A DNA stretch of 64,000 bases from Azolla caroliniana (GCA_043228905.1 JBHGNT010000021.1:3286001-3350000), one strand, 5' to 3'; shown: positions 12,765 to 26,531, counted from the stretch's first letter. A program made the numbers and translations. The notes: generated by a model not told the origin, from the letters alone.

Positions 12765-14430
12765 TCTTGAAATGAGGTGAAATGTAGATCCAAACTTTGC
12801 CAAAGCTTTATGCCTATGACTATGATAGAAAGAGTAAATTGTGTTTTCAAAATTATGGTTTGTGCATGTGCTCTCGAGACAATGGTCCAACTCATGGTGT
12901 GAGTGGCAAATAAGGAAATTTTGTGACCATGGAAGTTTCGACTCTGTTCAGTCCCATTGCAGAAGATTGTTGTGAGTTGCATGTAACGAATTTTGTGTAG
13001 GTGTCTTGATTCCTCTTGGACTTCCCTTGTCCTTAAGATTTCTCAGTTCCATTGTGGTAGCGGGCAGATGCCATTAGTTTATGGATACGTATCAATTCTT
13101 CAAATTTTCCACATATAGTGGTGACATAGAGATATGAACTTTGTCTACCTAGTGATTTTTCTGGACTTAAGAGGGTTCAACCAACCTCACCTGAAAGTGT
13201 ACCATGTACTTTGGATCTCTTGTATTGCATTGATTCGTTATTCTTCGCATGGTCTACAAGGATCTATTGAGGTTTCAAGGTCTTTATGGGTGAGTTGTCA
13301 ATCCTTGAACCCACATACCCTAGTAGACTATTATAGTAAGTCATGACTCTTCACAACTGAAGATAATAAGGTATATGTTTTCTAGTTATCTTAGTATATG
13401 ATAAAGTCTTGATGTGAATGGGCCTTAGATGCTACATTGGCAAAGGATGCACTAGGATGCAATTTTAAGCACATATACATACCAAGGGGCAGGTAACATA
13501 TGGGAACATTGTATATGGATACCAATTTGAAGATAGAAACTACATCGATGTACCATATGGGCACTTTTATTTGAAGTAATAGTGTTTTAGTACCACATCA
13601 CATTATAATCTTGAAGAACATTGCCCAATTAATTGCTGTAATGGCTATTGCATAACAATTTCATTCAATCATAGCATAGTAACTTTGAAGATAAACGTGT
13701 GAAGAAAGTCCACATGTTGACTTTCCACTAAAAGACATGTTAGTATCTTTAGTTGGTATTTTGATTTTGATAATAAGGATTTTGTACATGAGGATCCCCG
13801 TTTAGAACTAAATGGCATCTTAACATATTGTTTATTGTACTATCATCAGCCTTACTTGCTTCATAATATACCCCCACACGTAGATACACACTTGTCTTGT
13901 GATTTGGAACGTGGTAATGGTGAATTATGCTTCACAACACACCTTTTGGGGATAGATATGTACATGCAACTTACACACCATTTTTGTATAGAGAAGACTT
14001 GAGATTAAATATTCCAAATATGGAGTTTTTTTTAACACTTTCATCTTGTCTTCTATGATTGCGTAATCTCTCCAAATTCTCACAATCAATGTTGTCAAGG
14101 TAATTGAAGAAAACTATATAATGATGATTACACAATTGAAAGAAAAAGAAACACCAATTGTTACATTTAGAGAATTTGATATACAATAGTCCATTATAGG
14201 AGTCTTTTCCACTCAACGGGCCTAATTACGTTCGCTCTTGATCTCCTATATACTATCCCATGAAGATTAAAAAATTTAAACATCTATGACATTTTAAGTA
14301 GTGATCATAATGCATATGGATATTTAAAACATATCTAAAACCTAAAACCCGAACAAAGCAACCAAAATGAAACAACAAAGAGAAAAAGCAAAAGGCAAAA
14401 GGCAAAAAGCAGAAAAACAGACGCCCGAGG
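11933..14430. other. Intergenic AT-rich DNA between SUVR5 and RNR2
   Basis: Probably contains the SUVR5 3' UTR at its left end. It has (TA)n runs at about 12520-12540 and 12728-12762. No open frame with protein-like content was seen on either strand. Confidence 0.6.
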
Positions 14431-14432
14431 GC

Positions 14433-14579
14433 TTCCCGCCAAAATAATTCCCGCGGGTCGGCCTTTTTCCCGCCAAAAAAAGCGTTAGGGGAGTACCCCC
14501 TCAACCTCCTCACTAACAAAAGAAAAACTAAAAATAAAAAGGATCGAGAGAGTAAGGAAGAGCTGTCTGATCTCCCGCC
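14433..14579 (+). promoter_or_regulatory. Cluster of E2F-type sites upstream of RNR2
   Basis: Three matches to the plant E2F core lie 150-300 bases upstream of the RNR2 start codon: TTCCCGCC at 14433-14440, TTTCCCGCC at 14466-14474, and TCTCCCGCC at 14571-14579. A related TTCCCGCGGG lies near 14448. Plant R2 genes are known to use E2F sites for G1/S induction, so the position fits; function here is inferred. Confidence 0.75.
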
Positions 14580-14598
14580 TCAAGCCACACTCCCTGAA

Positions 14599-14608
14599 TT
14601 AGGGTTCC

Positions 14609-14643
<35 letters not shown>

Positions 14644-14660
14644 GCCCAATTAGGGTTCCG
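14599..14660 (+). promoter_or_regulatory. Telo-box-like motifs flanking a (CT)n tract in the RNR2 leader
   Basis: The motif AATTAGGGTTCCGTC occurs twice, at about 14598 and 14648, on either side of a (CT)n run at 14610-14641. The second copy follows GGCCCAA. Telo-box (AAACCCTA) plus GGCCCA-type motifs are common near starts of plant growth and replication genes; the match here is short of the full telo-box by one base. Confidence 0.5.
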
Positions 14661-14736
14661 TCCTGGTCCCCGCAGAGCTTGCTCTAAGGCTCTTCTTCGT
14701 CTTGTTCCCTTCTCTCTCCTTCAAGCTCGTGTGAAC

Positions 14737-17700
14737 ATGCCTTGGCTCGCGGAGGAGTCGCAGCAAAAGAAGATGGCAGAGGAGCAAGAACCCCTTCTTA
14801 GAGAAAACGCTCAGAGGTTCTGCATGTTTCCTATCAAGTATCCATCCGTGTGGGAGATGTATAAGAAAGCTGAAGCCAGCTTCTGGACAGGTACTATATA
14901 GCCTTTTAAAAGACTTAGCTTTCACTCCATTTCTCGATGTTAAGCCTTCTGCATCTCTTTTTGCGAATCTTTATGCTTTTTATCCTTGAAGAGTTGTTAG
15001 GCTTTCTTATTGTGACGAATTTCTGTCCTCTGGACTTCTAGCCGTGAAGAATTTCTGTCCTCGGTCCTTTGTGAGGATTGAAGGTTTCAGAAGTTCGTAG
15101 GTGTTTGTTTAATGCTGAAGAATCTGTTTTTATTTCGTGGTTTCTATGCGTTTTCTTTCTCCATTATTTCGTTTTCTACTGTAGATTCTATTTTTTTCTT
15201 GTTTGCTGTATATTCTCCTTTGTTTTAACGGATTCAATCCGACAATTCTGCTTACAGTTAGGCCAGTCAAGCCGCTGATTTTGTTGTTTTTCTGGCTTAA
15301 TTCTGAGGTTTGCGAAATTCTTGCATTTTCTGCTGTGAAGGTTGCCCCACTTCTTCTCTAAGGATTCTTCCGAGTTACTTTTGCATCTTTTCACTGTATA
15401 TATTTGTTTTTCTGACCACCTCAATCGAGATATTTACCATTTGCTTTGTTCTTCTTCAGCGGAAGAGGTAGATTTGTCTAGCGACTTTCAACACTGGGAG
15501 GCTTTAAGTGATGATGAGAAGCATTTCATCAGCCACGTTCTGGCATTTTTTGCAGCTTCAGATGGCATTGTTCTGGAGAATCTAGGTGTTAGGTTCATGA
15601 AGGAGGTTCAGATCCCTGAGGTAAGCATGAGTTTCACTACGAATATCTACTATAACGTCACGGTTATTTGCAAATAGTATATATTAAGGATGGTAAGATC
15701 GTAGTTAACACCTCATACTATCTTTGATTCTACACATTTAATCTGACAGATCTTGTGATGTACACCTGATACCATCTTTTATTACTGCAAATATGTGTAT
15801 TATGATAGCAATTTTGGTGATAGTATTTCTGATACTTTTTGTCTTATTGATATGCATTTGTAAAGATACGCAATGGAATGTCTCATGCTGACTGTGTTTT
15901 GTTTTATGTATCTGATGGTAAGATTTGCAGTTGAACACCACGTATCATTTCTGTTTTGCATGTGTTTTATGGTTGTAAGTTTCGTGCTGGAATTCCTCAT
16001 ACCGTTCTTATGCAGTGGTATTATGATCATGTAGAGTTTTTGTAAAGCATGTGATTGTTTTTTTCATACATAGATGGCACCATTGATATGCATATGATCG
16101 CAATTATCTGTTTTGGATATGATCAAATCTATGATATGGCTGGAATCGCTTATTTACTTGTAAATGTTGCCAAATGTTTTTCGCAGATGATTGCATTTGG
16201 TTGATGCTTTGTTAGACATGTCATTAGTTCTTTGTTATGCACATGATCGCATCTGAAAATCTGTTCTTCCTAAATCCATTTCAGGCCAGAGCTTTCTATG
16301 GATTTCAGATTGCAATTGAAAACATCCACTCAGGTAGAATTCTGATGGAATCAAGCTCTTTTTTCCTTGATGGTTCTTAATAATGCTTATTTTTAATAGT
16401 TTGGCAATGGTGTTCCTATGTAGAGATGTATAGCCTTTTACTGGAAACATATATTCGAGATCAAAAGGAGAAGATGAGGTTATTCAATGCTATTGAGACA
16501 GTACCTTGCGTGGCAAAAAAAGCTGATTGGGCTCTACGTTGGATTGGAAGGTTGGTGTACAATGCTAGTAATTATCTCTTGATGTTAGCAATAAATTGGT
16601 CACATCTATATGTAAAAATTGAAGAGTTGTATGGTATCATTTGCTGAAATTCTTGCTGTTTTTGCTTATGTTTTTGCCTTCAGTGAAAGCTCATTTGCTG
16701 AGAGGCTTGTGGCATTTGCTTGTGTTGAAGGAATCTTCTTCTCTGGAAGGTGTTGCAATAACTTTTTGAATTATGACTATTTTTGTTGCAAAACCCATGA
16801 ATTTGTATCATTGTTTTTTAATGTTGTAGCTTACCATTTTGTGGCTCTTATACTGCTGCAAGTGTACTTCTCTAACATCTTAGTTTCGTGCCAGCTTTTG
16901 TGCCATTTTCTGGCTGAAGAAAAGAGGCCTGATGCCAGGGTTAACCTTCTCCAATGAATTGATATCACGAGATGAGGGCTTACATTGTGACTTTGCTTGT
17001 CTCCTATACTCGTATGTGGCCTCATTCCAATTTCTCCATCAGATTTAGTGTGCTTTTTATCAGATGAGTACGGACTGTGGTACATGATATGTGTTTTATG
17101 TTTTAGGCTCTTGGAAAATAAACTCTCTGAGTCCCAAGTAAAGGACATTGTGACTGATGCTGTGGAAATTGAAAGGGAATTTGTTTGTGAAGCTTTATCT
17201 TGCGACCTTGTAGGAATGAATTCTTCCTTGATGAGCCAGTACATTGATTTTGTTGCTGACAGACTAATGGTATGGCATTTGAACAAAATGGTTTTTTTCA
17301 TTGTAAATTTGTGAAGGTTTAGCATCAACCTTGGTATGCCTTTTGTTCAAAATGGTTTTTTTATTCCAATTTTCTGAAGCTCTAGCATTGACATATCATT
17401 GAATGAGCAGTGAATGTAGATCCTGTTCAAAATCAGGAGTTAGCATGTTGTTTGATAATTTGTTGAGAAGTGATTCATTGATTTGTATTCAATTCAGCTA
17501 TTGGATAAAATTGTATTTTAAAAGGAAGCGCTCTGACTTCCATGTATCAAACAAGCACTGAAAGCTTCATTGGTTTGCATTCAGGTTGCTCTGGGCTACG
17601 ATAAGATTTACAATGCTCAAAATCCATTTGATTGGATGGAGCTCATTTCGCTTCAGTAAGTTCTCTGCAAATTTTCGTGCTTTTGTATATGATGGATTCA

Positions 17701-17966
17701 GATAAACCTACATAAAATTTCATGCTTATGTACATACATCTATCTATACATTTTATCATACACCTACACAAATTTAAATATTATACAGATTTTTTTTCAT
17801 TTGATTCAATTCATGGACTTGACCAAATAACAAAGTTGTGTAACTTCGCAGAGGAAAGACAAATTTCTTTGAAAAGAGGGTGGGTGAATACCAGAAGGCT
17901 TCTGTGATGGCCAATTTGGGCAGCTCTGAGGGTAACCATGTGTTTCGACTCGATGAGGATTTCTAG
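14737..17966 (+). CDS. RNR2: Ribonucleoside-diphosphate reductase small subunit (R2)
   Basis: Class Ia R2 subunit; its diferric-tyrosyl radical drives reduction of NDPs to dNDPs with the R1 subunit, mainly in S phase. Nine exons: 14737-14890, 15460-15620, 16285-16333, 16424-16550, 16684-16749, 16895-17011, 17107-17269, 17585-17655, 17852-17966 (stop TAG). They join in phase to 340 residues, the normal R2 length. All expected iron ligands are present: D86, E117, H120, E179, E213, H216, with radical tyrosine Y124 in ENIHSEMY. The C-terminus FRLDEDF is the R1-binding tail. The first ATG (14737) is used; a second in-frame ATG lies 12 codons on. No lesion is seen. Upstream E2F-type sites suggest S-phase control. 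It is convergent with the gene at 21240-26531. Confidence 0.97.
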
Positions 17967-18191
17967 ATTTAATATTGTTCTTGTCAATCCTTTGATCTTG
18001 TGGCTTCAGCGGTGTACCATAACACAATGTATTATGTTTTGCAATGATTTCTTTGCAATCTGAGGCTGATGAATGTATCACTATGAAATTATTTCTTGTC
18101 TTCTTAGATTGACTTATAAACAAGTAATGTATAGAATCAATCCATTAAAGAATTTCCAAAGCTTTATTATATAGCATTGGCTAACTAAGAA

Positions 18192-18259
18192 AGCAGTCTA
18201 ATGCAAAAGGGATGTGATGTTTGGTAGCAGTCTAATGCAAAAGGGATGTGATGTTTGGT
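18192..18259 (+). repeat. Perfect 34-bp tandem duplication
   Basis: AGCAGTCTAATGCAAAAGGG begins identical units at 18192 and 18226. Confidence 0.9.
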
Positions 18260-18581
18260 ACTGTTTTACTAAAAGTGAATGAAGAAAATGAGACAGTGAT
18301 TTAACTAACTAATAAACAATTTTAAAAAGTTACAGCAATGATCTACCTGTTTTCTAGTACTGATGGTTGATAGTATATCTTTCAATTGATCAGTAGTTGT
18401 AAATAGATCAATGAATTGGTTACACATTCAGAGATCTAAAATTTCTTAGTGCTGTACTATAATCTCCTTTCATTCTTATATTCGTTCATTTGAATTGGCA
18501 GTATGTTGAGTTATTAGAAAGACAACCTTGATTTTTTATTCCACGAGACTCCTTTATAGTAACTTGCATATGGTTTAGCAT

Positions 18582-18926
18582 GCATATGTTTATGGATTCT
18601 TTGTAAGTTTGCTTGTATGTTATACATGGCTACACTAAAAGTAAACATTTGAGCAACTGGTAACAAAAATCGTCAAATAATTCGCACGCATATGTTCATG
18701 GATTCTTTGTAAGTTTGCTTGCATGTTATACAAGTCTACACTAAAAGTAAACATTTGAGCAACTGGTAACAAAAATCGTCAAATAATTCGCACGCATATG
18801 TTCATGGATTCTTTGCAAGTTTGCTTGCATGTTATACATGTCTACACTAAAAGTAAATGGATTCTTTGTAAGTTTGCTTGCATGTTATACATGTCTACAT
18901 TAAAAGTAAACATTTGAGCGACTGGT
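18582..18926 (+). repeat. Tandem array of 106-bp units, three plus a partial
   Basis: Units start GCATATGTT(T/C)ATGGATTC at 18582, 18688 and 18794. The last is internally deleted and followed by a partial copy starting near 18861. Units 1-3 differ by only a few bases, so the array is recent. Confidence 0.88.
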
Positions 18927-19824
18927 AACAATGCTTCAATTTTAGTAATCTCTAAAATCCTCAAATAATTCTCATTACATAAATTAAGAGAACTTTTCTG
19001 TTTAATGTCATGCTTTTCTGATCAAAATTCCTTCTGTTGACAATGTGGTCGATTGCTGTTGACTTGATATTTGGTTATCAAAGAATGTTGCAAACCTGAT
19101 AATGTATATTTCTCGAAATGGCAATGCAGTTTCAAATGGATTAGTTTAACGTTGATGACTCTGTTCAGCAGAGCTTGCTAAGAATACTTTTTCAATAAAA
19201 TGACTTTGAAGTACAAAAGTATTTTGTTGATTAATCTACGCCATTATGCCCAAAACATGATATTACTCATTTCAAATGTGAAATGAAAGAGTTGAAGCTT
19301 TGACCAATATATAATCTACGACAATAATCTGCAACATTTTGGAGATAAAAATTGCAGCTATAGTGGAGATATCCTAGCTATGAAAGAACACCGGCATTAC
19401 TAATACTGGGGAGTTCCAAGTGGAAATATCATATGTTTATAAGTTGGTTTTGTTATCAACAAGTTTTGAGAAGAGCTGCTTTGATTCATGAAATCCATGT
19501 CATTTACTCATCTTCACTGCAGTAAATTCTTGAAACCCATGTGCATAAAGTAGAGGTTACGTCTGGAAACCGCTTGTATGTGCTTACTTTGGATAAAAAA
19601 TAACTCTTAACCGTTAGACACCTGATCTAGGTACTGTGCCACACTAAATAAGCAGCTGGGTTCTGTACTTCAGGTTTTAGGGTTGGGTTCTATTGTGGTG
19701 GCCAAACTTAAATATTGAAATTTCTGATGACAAGATCAACCCTTCTTCACAAGTCAAATATGGTTTCTTTTTGGAGAATTTCAATCTTAGCTCTGTATTA
19801 CACAATCAGTAGTTTAATATCTGT

Positions 19825-20208
19825 TTTACAGCTAGAGATTGGTGAAACCATCAGGAAGTACATAAGAGCATCACCATCAAGGACACGGTTAAGAGGGTAG
19901 CTTATATAAAGCAAAACTTAAAAACTACTAAATGTGTTTTACAGCTAGAGGTTGATGAAACCATCCGGAATTACTTTAGAGCACCACCATTGATGGATTA
20001 TATTGCATTAGTGTTGTCACTTGCTTGAGTATTGAAGAGCATCACCATCAAGGACACGGTTAAGAGGGTAGCTTATATAAAGCAAAACTTAAAAACTACT
20101 AAATGTGTTTTACAGCTAGAGGTTGATGAAACCATCCGGGATTACTTTAGAGCACCACCATTGATGGATTATATTGCATTAGTGGTCACTTGCTTGAGTA
20201 TTGAAGAA
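19825..20208 (+). repeat. Tandem duplication of 171 bp plus a diverged third copy of one edge
   Basis: AGCATCACCATCAAGGACAC occurs at 19867 and 20038. The 171-bp units are nearly identical. A shared TTTTACAGCTAGAG(G/A)TTG(A/G)TGAAACCATC motif occurs three times (about 19826, 19938, 20109). The motif reads like a splice acceptor followed by an open segment encoding LEVDETIR, so it may derive from an exon of an unidentified gene or element. Confidence 0.75.
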
Positions 20209-21239
20209 CATATTTGTTAAGGTTTTGCAGAGAGGTTGTCTATAAGATTGAGAGAGTTGGTGGTGGGGGTGAGCTCTAAACCCTATTTGATAGTTGAAGG
20301 CATGTTTGTAATCTTTTAATTAATTCTATGTGACTAGTAATCATGATTCTTGGTGGTTTTTGAGATAACAAGGTTTCCAGGGAAGATGGTTGACTACTCT
20401 GGATTTGATATTGTCTAAAATGTTAGAAAACAAGTACTTGCCCAGGCTGAAGTGCCAACTTAACAAACATTGATGGAACAAAATGAAATTTGTTTAAAGA
20501 TTACGAGGCTAAAATGCCACCTTGACAAACATTGATGGAACAAAGTGAACTTTGTTTGAAGATTATCATATTATGCAACTCAGTTATTCTAGTTGGCATC
20601 AGTAGGTCAGATGGCTGGGATCAATTCATCAGTAAGCTGGGGCATTGGGTTTTCCATTGCATTGCCATTGCCATTGCCATGGTTCTCTGCTTGTTCAAAC
20701 CTTGGTGCCAGTTCAATACATTAATGAGTCAGTGCTCATGTGTTGAGGGTCAGTGCTCTACACACGCTGGTGAGGTCAAATTTTGTATTTGTAGGCGTGT
20801 TGTTACCCTTTTCCCTAAAGCCTTCACTAGGTTCACATATTTCCACTCTAGGCGCTAAAGTGGTGAATAGATGTGATGATATACTTACCAGGGTCAAACA
20901 ACAGGATGAGATACTATCACCATCTTTACCCTATTTTCCATATTTGAGATCACCCTAGGTTGCTCTTAAGAATTTGCTAGACATATTTGCTTTCAAAAAA
21001 ATATTAGCAAGGAATTCCATTACACTAGATCCCTCAAGAGATAAGCTTATCTTTGTTCCATAAATGTACAAATTTCAGCCATGAATTACTGTACAAAAAG
21101 GTAAAAATGGGAGTTACTACTAAACAATGAATATGGAGGGCAGCAATTGCTGCAATTTTAATGAATATACATAGCAAACACCGCCATCACCCGCTGTACA
21201 AAGATGGCGCAAATGTTCTGACAATGAACTGGAAGAAAT

Positions 21240-24200
21240 CTATCGAGGTCTGATGCCACGAGGACCACGTTTTGATCCTCTCTTGCCAAGTCCATACTCC
21301 TCATCATAATCATCCCCTCTTTCAGCAATTGCATCTTTGTCTTGAATATAGCCTGCAGCATTGTACCACAATGTTAATTTTTGTTACCTTCAGTGACATA
21401 CAAATCATTCATTCATAATACTGATAAGCAAAAACACAACTTTAAATATATTATAATTATACATTGTACCTAATTTCGATGCCCAAGCATATGTGTCTTG
21501 TGAATATTCAGCTGGCGCCTTCAAACCATTCATCATGGATAGGAACGATACTCCAAAACCAGCATCATAATCTGCATCTAACTTATTATTTAATTGAGAG
21601 TCATATAATTTCCTCTCAACTACCACTTTGAAGTTCTCATCACGCATCCGAACCTGTGAACAAAAACCATATACGAAGTAAACCATATGATATGCACCAA
21701 CATGTATAGACAGCAAGATATGAGCTATTGACCTACCTCAACAATGGGTTTCCTGCCATGGAGGAGAGAGTCAACACTTCGGTCTGTCTACATTACATAT
21801 ATCAAAAGAAATGCATTACACATCGGCCATCTCCAATGACTAAAATGCATTACACTGCTTACAAGTTGATGTAAAAATGAATGGGAAATTTATAGGCTTT
21901 CTAACCTGATGGGCAACCCAATGGCTTCTTTCTCGCATTTCAATGAGAAGAGGAAAAGTGGAGGGCGCCTTGCGTTCTAGCACACTCTTTTGGGTGCCTC
22001 TTGCTCGAGCCTGTTCATCCCCCAAGGTTACTGTTTGCACGCCACCAACCTGATTGTTATAATGCAAGTCAATTCACGAACTTCAGATCCATAGCTCCAT
22101 GTCATGGAATGAAACATGACGCATTAGCTTGCAATGAGAATAAAACTTGCCAAATCACACAATGTTGGATTCTTGATGATGTTTTCAAGCATCTGGCCAT
22201 GAGCGGTACCAACTAGCATAACACCCCTTTCAGCAATCGTTCGGCATGCTAGAGCCTCCGCCTCTGTTCCAATTTCATCAACAATGACAACTTCAGGCAT
22301 ATGGTTCTCTACAGCTTCAACCATAACCTCATGCTGCATTGAAGGATCTGGAACTTGCATCCTTCGCGCTCCTCCAATTGCTGGGTGTGGAACATCTCCA
22401 TCACCACCAATCTCATTGCTAGTATCCACAATTACCTGCATTTCATGCATAAATCTCAATTCACAATTCCTTCAGATTTATGGCATTATTTAATTATGTT
22501 TTTGAATTTGATACTCTAGTCTCATACCACTCTCTTATGAAGCTCATCAGCCAAGACCCGAGCTATTTCACGTATGACGGTTGTTTTTCCCACACCTGGC
22601 CTGTAGAATTGAAATTGGTTATAGCTCCCTTTAGAAAAGCATAATGCAAGAGAAAAAAGTGTAATGCTTATTGCTCACAAAAGAAAGGCATCACACCACA
22701 CACAAAGTAAATGTTTGGCATAGGGACCATAGACGAATGTATACCTTCCTAAGAACAAAATGCTTTGGCCAAGATGGAGAAGATCTCGTGCCATATTGAC
22801 ATGCCCAGTTACAGCCCGACCTACTCTACATGTCAAACCAACTATAGTTCCCTTCCTACTGCGAATACCTGAAATTCGGTGAAGTGTACCTTCAATACCA
22901 GCCCGATTATCTCCACCAAATTCTCCAAGTGCTGCCTGAGCGACATCAAGGTCTTTCCTAGTAACCTGAGAAAACCATTCTACCAGAACTTAAGATATAA
23001 ACGCGACACATGAGATCTCTCTTACACAGAAATTTAAAAACAGACCTCTTCTGAGCGTAGAAACTCTCCTCCACCATCGCCAAGAAATCGTGCTTCTGGA
23101 TACCTGCCCAAATCTAGAACCACCTGAAATAATTGAGAAATCAATCACATACAGGAAGACTAAAATTCCAAACTGAAATTCAAGATCCAGTTCAAGATGA
23201 GTAATAAGTTATATAACTATTTCAATTATCAGAATTTCATATGAGATCTAGCGGCAAAGAAGGGTGCTCACTGATTCCATCCTCTGCATTTATGTATTAG
23301 AACATATAATGTATCAAAGAATTGTTAATACATTAGAGTATTATCATGAATTGATCCTGAGTACATACACATGTCAATCAATAGAGATTGTTTGTAATTT
23401 AAGACTACATGGTTGCTTGTATTCAGTTCAAGTACACATGATTGATCAGAGTTCTTTCATATTTCAAGAAACTCTTCCCATAAGCTGTACGGATATGTTG
23501 CCCCATCAATTTCATACCAAACTCTTTAACAGCAAGATTGAGAGACATCATACACTCTTGACCCGCCAAATGGATAGGCTCTTTTGATTTGTATAAGTTT
23601 GATGACTGTGGGGGTATAGCTAGATACAAATGAAGGTACAAGGCAAGGCCTATGCATGGTGGGCATGGCTATTTCCTAAGTCCACAATATCGAAAATTTA
23701 AACACCCCCTTCACAATAATCTGGTAGATATTTTATAACTATGACAAAAATTATGTCACCACTCTAGCTATTTCTCAGAACACAGCCCATAGCAGCTTGA
23801 GATCTGACTAGTGAAAATAACTGGAAAGAAAGAAAACTCTTCATGAAAGCTGAATTTGAGATTGGATCACCAGGAAATCCTAGATTTCTTTGTAGAAACG
23901 TTAATTGCCTTTCTTCTCTAATTGCTCCCTAAAAATGATCCACACCCAGTTTTTGAGAATTCAATCTGTTTAACATGATTGTATATTATTGTTAAAAACT
24001 TTCGAAATTACAAGAGGTCAATTTGTTTAACATATAAATATATTTTAACAAACGTTTGAAATTACAAGAGGTTTTGAAATTGGCAATTCTATGGAGTCAT
24101 TAACATATACATCCGTTGGACTTCTCACAGTTGTTTCCATACAAATTTTAATGTTCACATGTGTATAATCTCTTGTGAATGGTATTATGCATGCTAGTCT

Positions 24201-26531
24201 TAACATATTTATCCATTGGATCTCTCAAGGTTGTTTCCATTACGCATATTTTAATGTTTACATATGTATAATCTCTTCTCAATGGTATCACACATACTAG
24301 ACCTTAAAGTTACTCTGCAAAATTGTTCACATTTTTATTTCATATTGGTCAAAAGAATGTGTAATAGACACTCATTTATGTTCTCATTTATTTTTTCTTC
24401 CTATTTCATATGTTCAAAGCAATACTAACCATGCTAAATTTCCACAATGTAATTACAAGTTACATGCCATGAGAAGTCGAAGTTGAAGACCAACATTCAG
24501 ATACACAATGACAATTGAGTAGCATTCTAACAATTTTTAACTGAAGGCTTAATATGTTTCTAAATAGTTTTAAAGGTTTTATTTAATAACAAACACTGTG
24601 AACTTCTTGCATTACTTTTGAATGTCTAAATGATGTTATATTGTTTGACATTTTGCTTATAATATAGAAACTAAGCGAAGTTTCTTAAAAACATTATTAT
24701 ACATTTGGTTACATGATCCTGTTACTCTCAAAATAGCCATAGTTGGTATTGTTCTTCTTGAAAAAGTAAGATTGATACGAGATCTTAAATGCCACTTCTG
24801 AAATGAGATACAAATATCTCAAAAAAATTGAAGTGCAATTTTCAATACTAGTGATCTGATCACAAAATGGTGAACTTATGTTTAAATGTAAACCATTGTA
24901 ACTGCAACTATTTTAGATTGTAACTTTCCTTCAGAAAATGACATGAAGTAGTTGACATTGCATATGTAATGTGCGTATTTCGTAAGTATTTAATAGATAC
25001 AAAAAATGTATTTAAAGTACTTTTAGTTCGAGACGTACTTAACCTGAAACAATATATTAAATACACATGATACCAGCCAGTATTATGCCTAATGTACTTT
25101 AAATATTCATAGATAAAATTTTAAGACGAAATTTCCCCATATTATACATGCTTTTAAGCTATCAATGTGATGTCTTCTGCTTTCTTGTAGTGGTCATTTG
25201 TCTCTTAAAAATGTTCTATTCATTTTGCCAATTACAAATAGCATGTGAGCATTCATACCTCAAGTAGCTCTGACCGTCGGGGATGTTCCAATAATTTTTC
25301 TCTAATATCTTCTGGCAAAACCTAAAAACGAAATCAAAATTGTGAGAACCAATCACGTTTCAAGATTGATAATATTTACATTTCAATATGGATAAAGAAC
25401 CCGTGATGGCTCAGGATGCATAAATTTAGGATTCATTATCTATGGTTAGCTGTAGAACTTAGCATAATGAAGCACAAATTCCACATGAACATACATATCC
25501 ATCCAGTGCACCGCTTTGACAGATAGGCAAAACAGTGAGAAGCAAAGTTCATGTTCGCCTCAATGTGATACTTTACAATGCAACTGTGGTGTATTAGAAA
25601 TGTTACTTTGTTCAAATCTCACATGTACGTATCCATCAGAAGTACATCATGGAACATCTGCATGATATCAGATATCGTATTTTCTGTCATGTAATGGTTA
25701 TGTATTATGGAAGCAACTCGAAGTCCCAAATGAGCTACCAGATTGTACATGAACTACATGTCCATCTGAAGTATAAGCAGAAGATAGACAACATCTGAGA
25801 AGCAATTTCAGTCTGTGAGGTATGCATTCATTCAGACTACATATGTAATACTTTCCACAATGTAATCATCATGAACTAATCATAAAATTTTCACATAAAC
25901 TGTATATCCAGATGGATATGTTGAGCACATGAGATCAACTTTCACGTTCTCTATAAATCACTATGTATTAAGGACGTGACTTTGTTAATTATTTACATAA
26001 TCTACAACACTTCGCATGAACAACATATCCATCCACAGTACAACGCAGCACGTAGAGAAGTCTTTTATACATGAGGAAACATGTATAAAAGGTGCAATTA
26101 CCATTTTCTCTGTGTAATTGTTAACATCACGAATTACCAATGACGCTTTCTTCCAATTCACATGAACTACAACATTTTCTGCAGATTAGCCAACACACCT
26201 GCAAGAGAGCATCTAGATCATCGCATACAACTATAGGTCCTTCGGGATTCGTCTCAGATTTCTCTGTACCTTCCTTTCTACTTTCTTGATCTCCAGAGAC
26301 TGAATCTGCATACCTCGCACTGGACCTCGGGATAAAAGAGCTAAGCTTTGAAGACAAAGATTCTGTATTCATTCTTCCAGAGGTTTCTCCTGTTCTTCTT
26401 CTTCTACATGATGTTGTTCTTCTTGCCTGTGCGATCGAATAGATTTGAAGTCTTGTAGATGGACGGATCGAAGCTCGCTCAGAAACAAGATTTGCAAAGC
26501 TTCGCAACTCAAGGGGCAGGTTAGCTCCCAT
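21240..26531 (-). CDS. Ycf45/SPD1-like P-loop ATPase, probably plastid-targeted
   Basis: Predicted AAA-type NTPase of the Ycf45/SpoIIIAA-like family; Arabidopsis relatives include SPD1, needed for plastid development in seedlings. Ten exons on the minus strand: 26531-26199, 25321-25259, 23123-23046, 22965-22745, 22600-22528, 22435-22151, 22049-21906, 21787-21737, 21653-21470, 21352-21240, in phase, 514 residues. Walker [10 protein letters not shown] spans residues 231-239 and is split by an intron after the first base triplet; Walker B VVIVDE is at 305-310. [12 protein letters not shown] (259-270) is typical of the family. The N-terminus is rich in Ser, Arg and Thr and poor in acidic residues, consistent with a transit peptide. 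The intron 22150-22050 has a GC donor. Start chosen as the only in-frame ATG at the head of exon 1. Which paralogue it is remains uncertain. Confidence 0.9.

Larger units (their letters stand above)
17967..21239. other. Intergenic region between convergent genes, rich in local duplications
   Basis: Holds three separate tandem repeats (18192-18259, 18582-18926, 19825-20208) and otherwise AT-rich DNA. No coding region was recognised. The 3' ends of the two convergent genes are presumed to fall near its borders. Confidence 0.6.
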
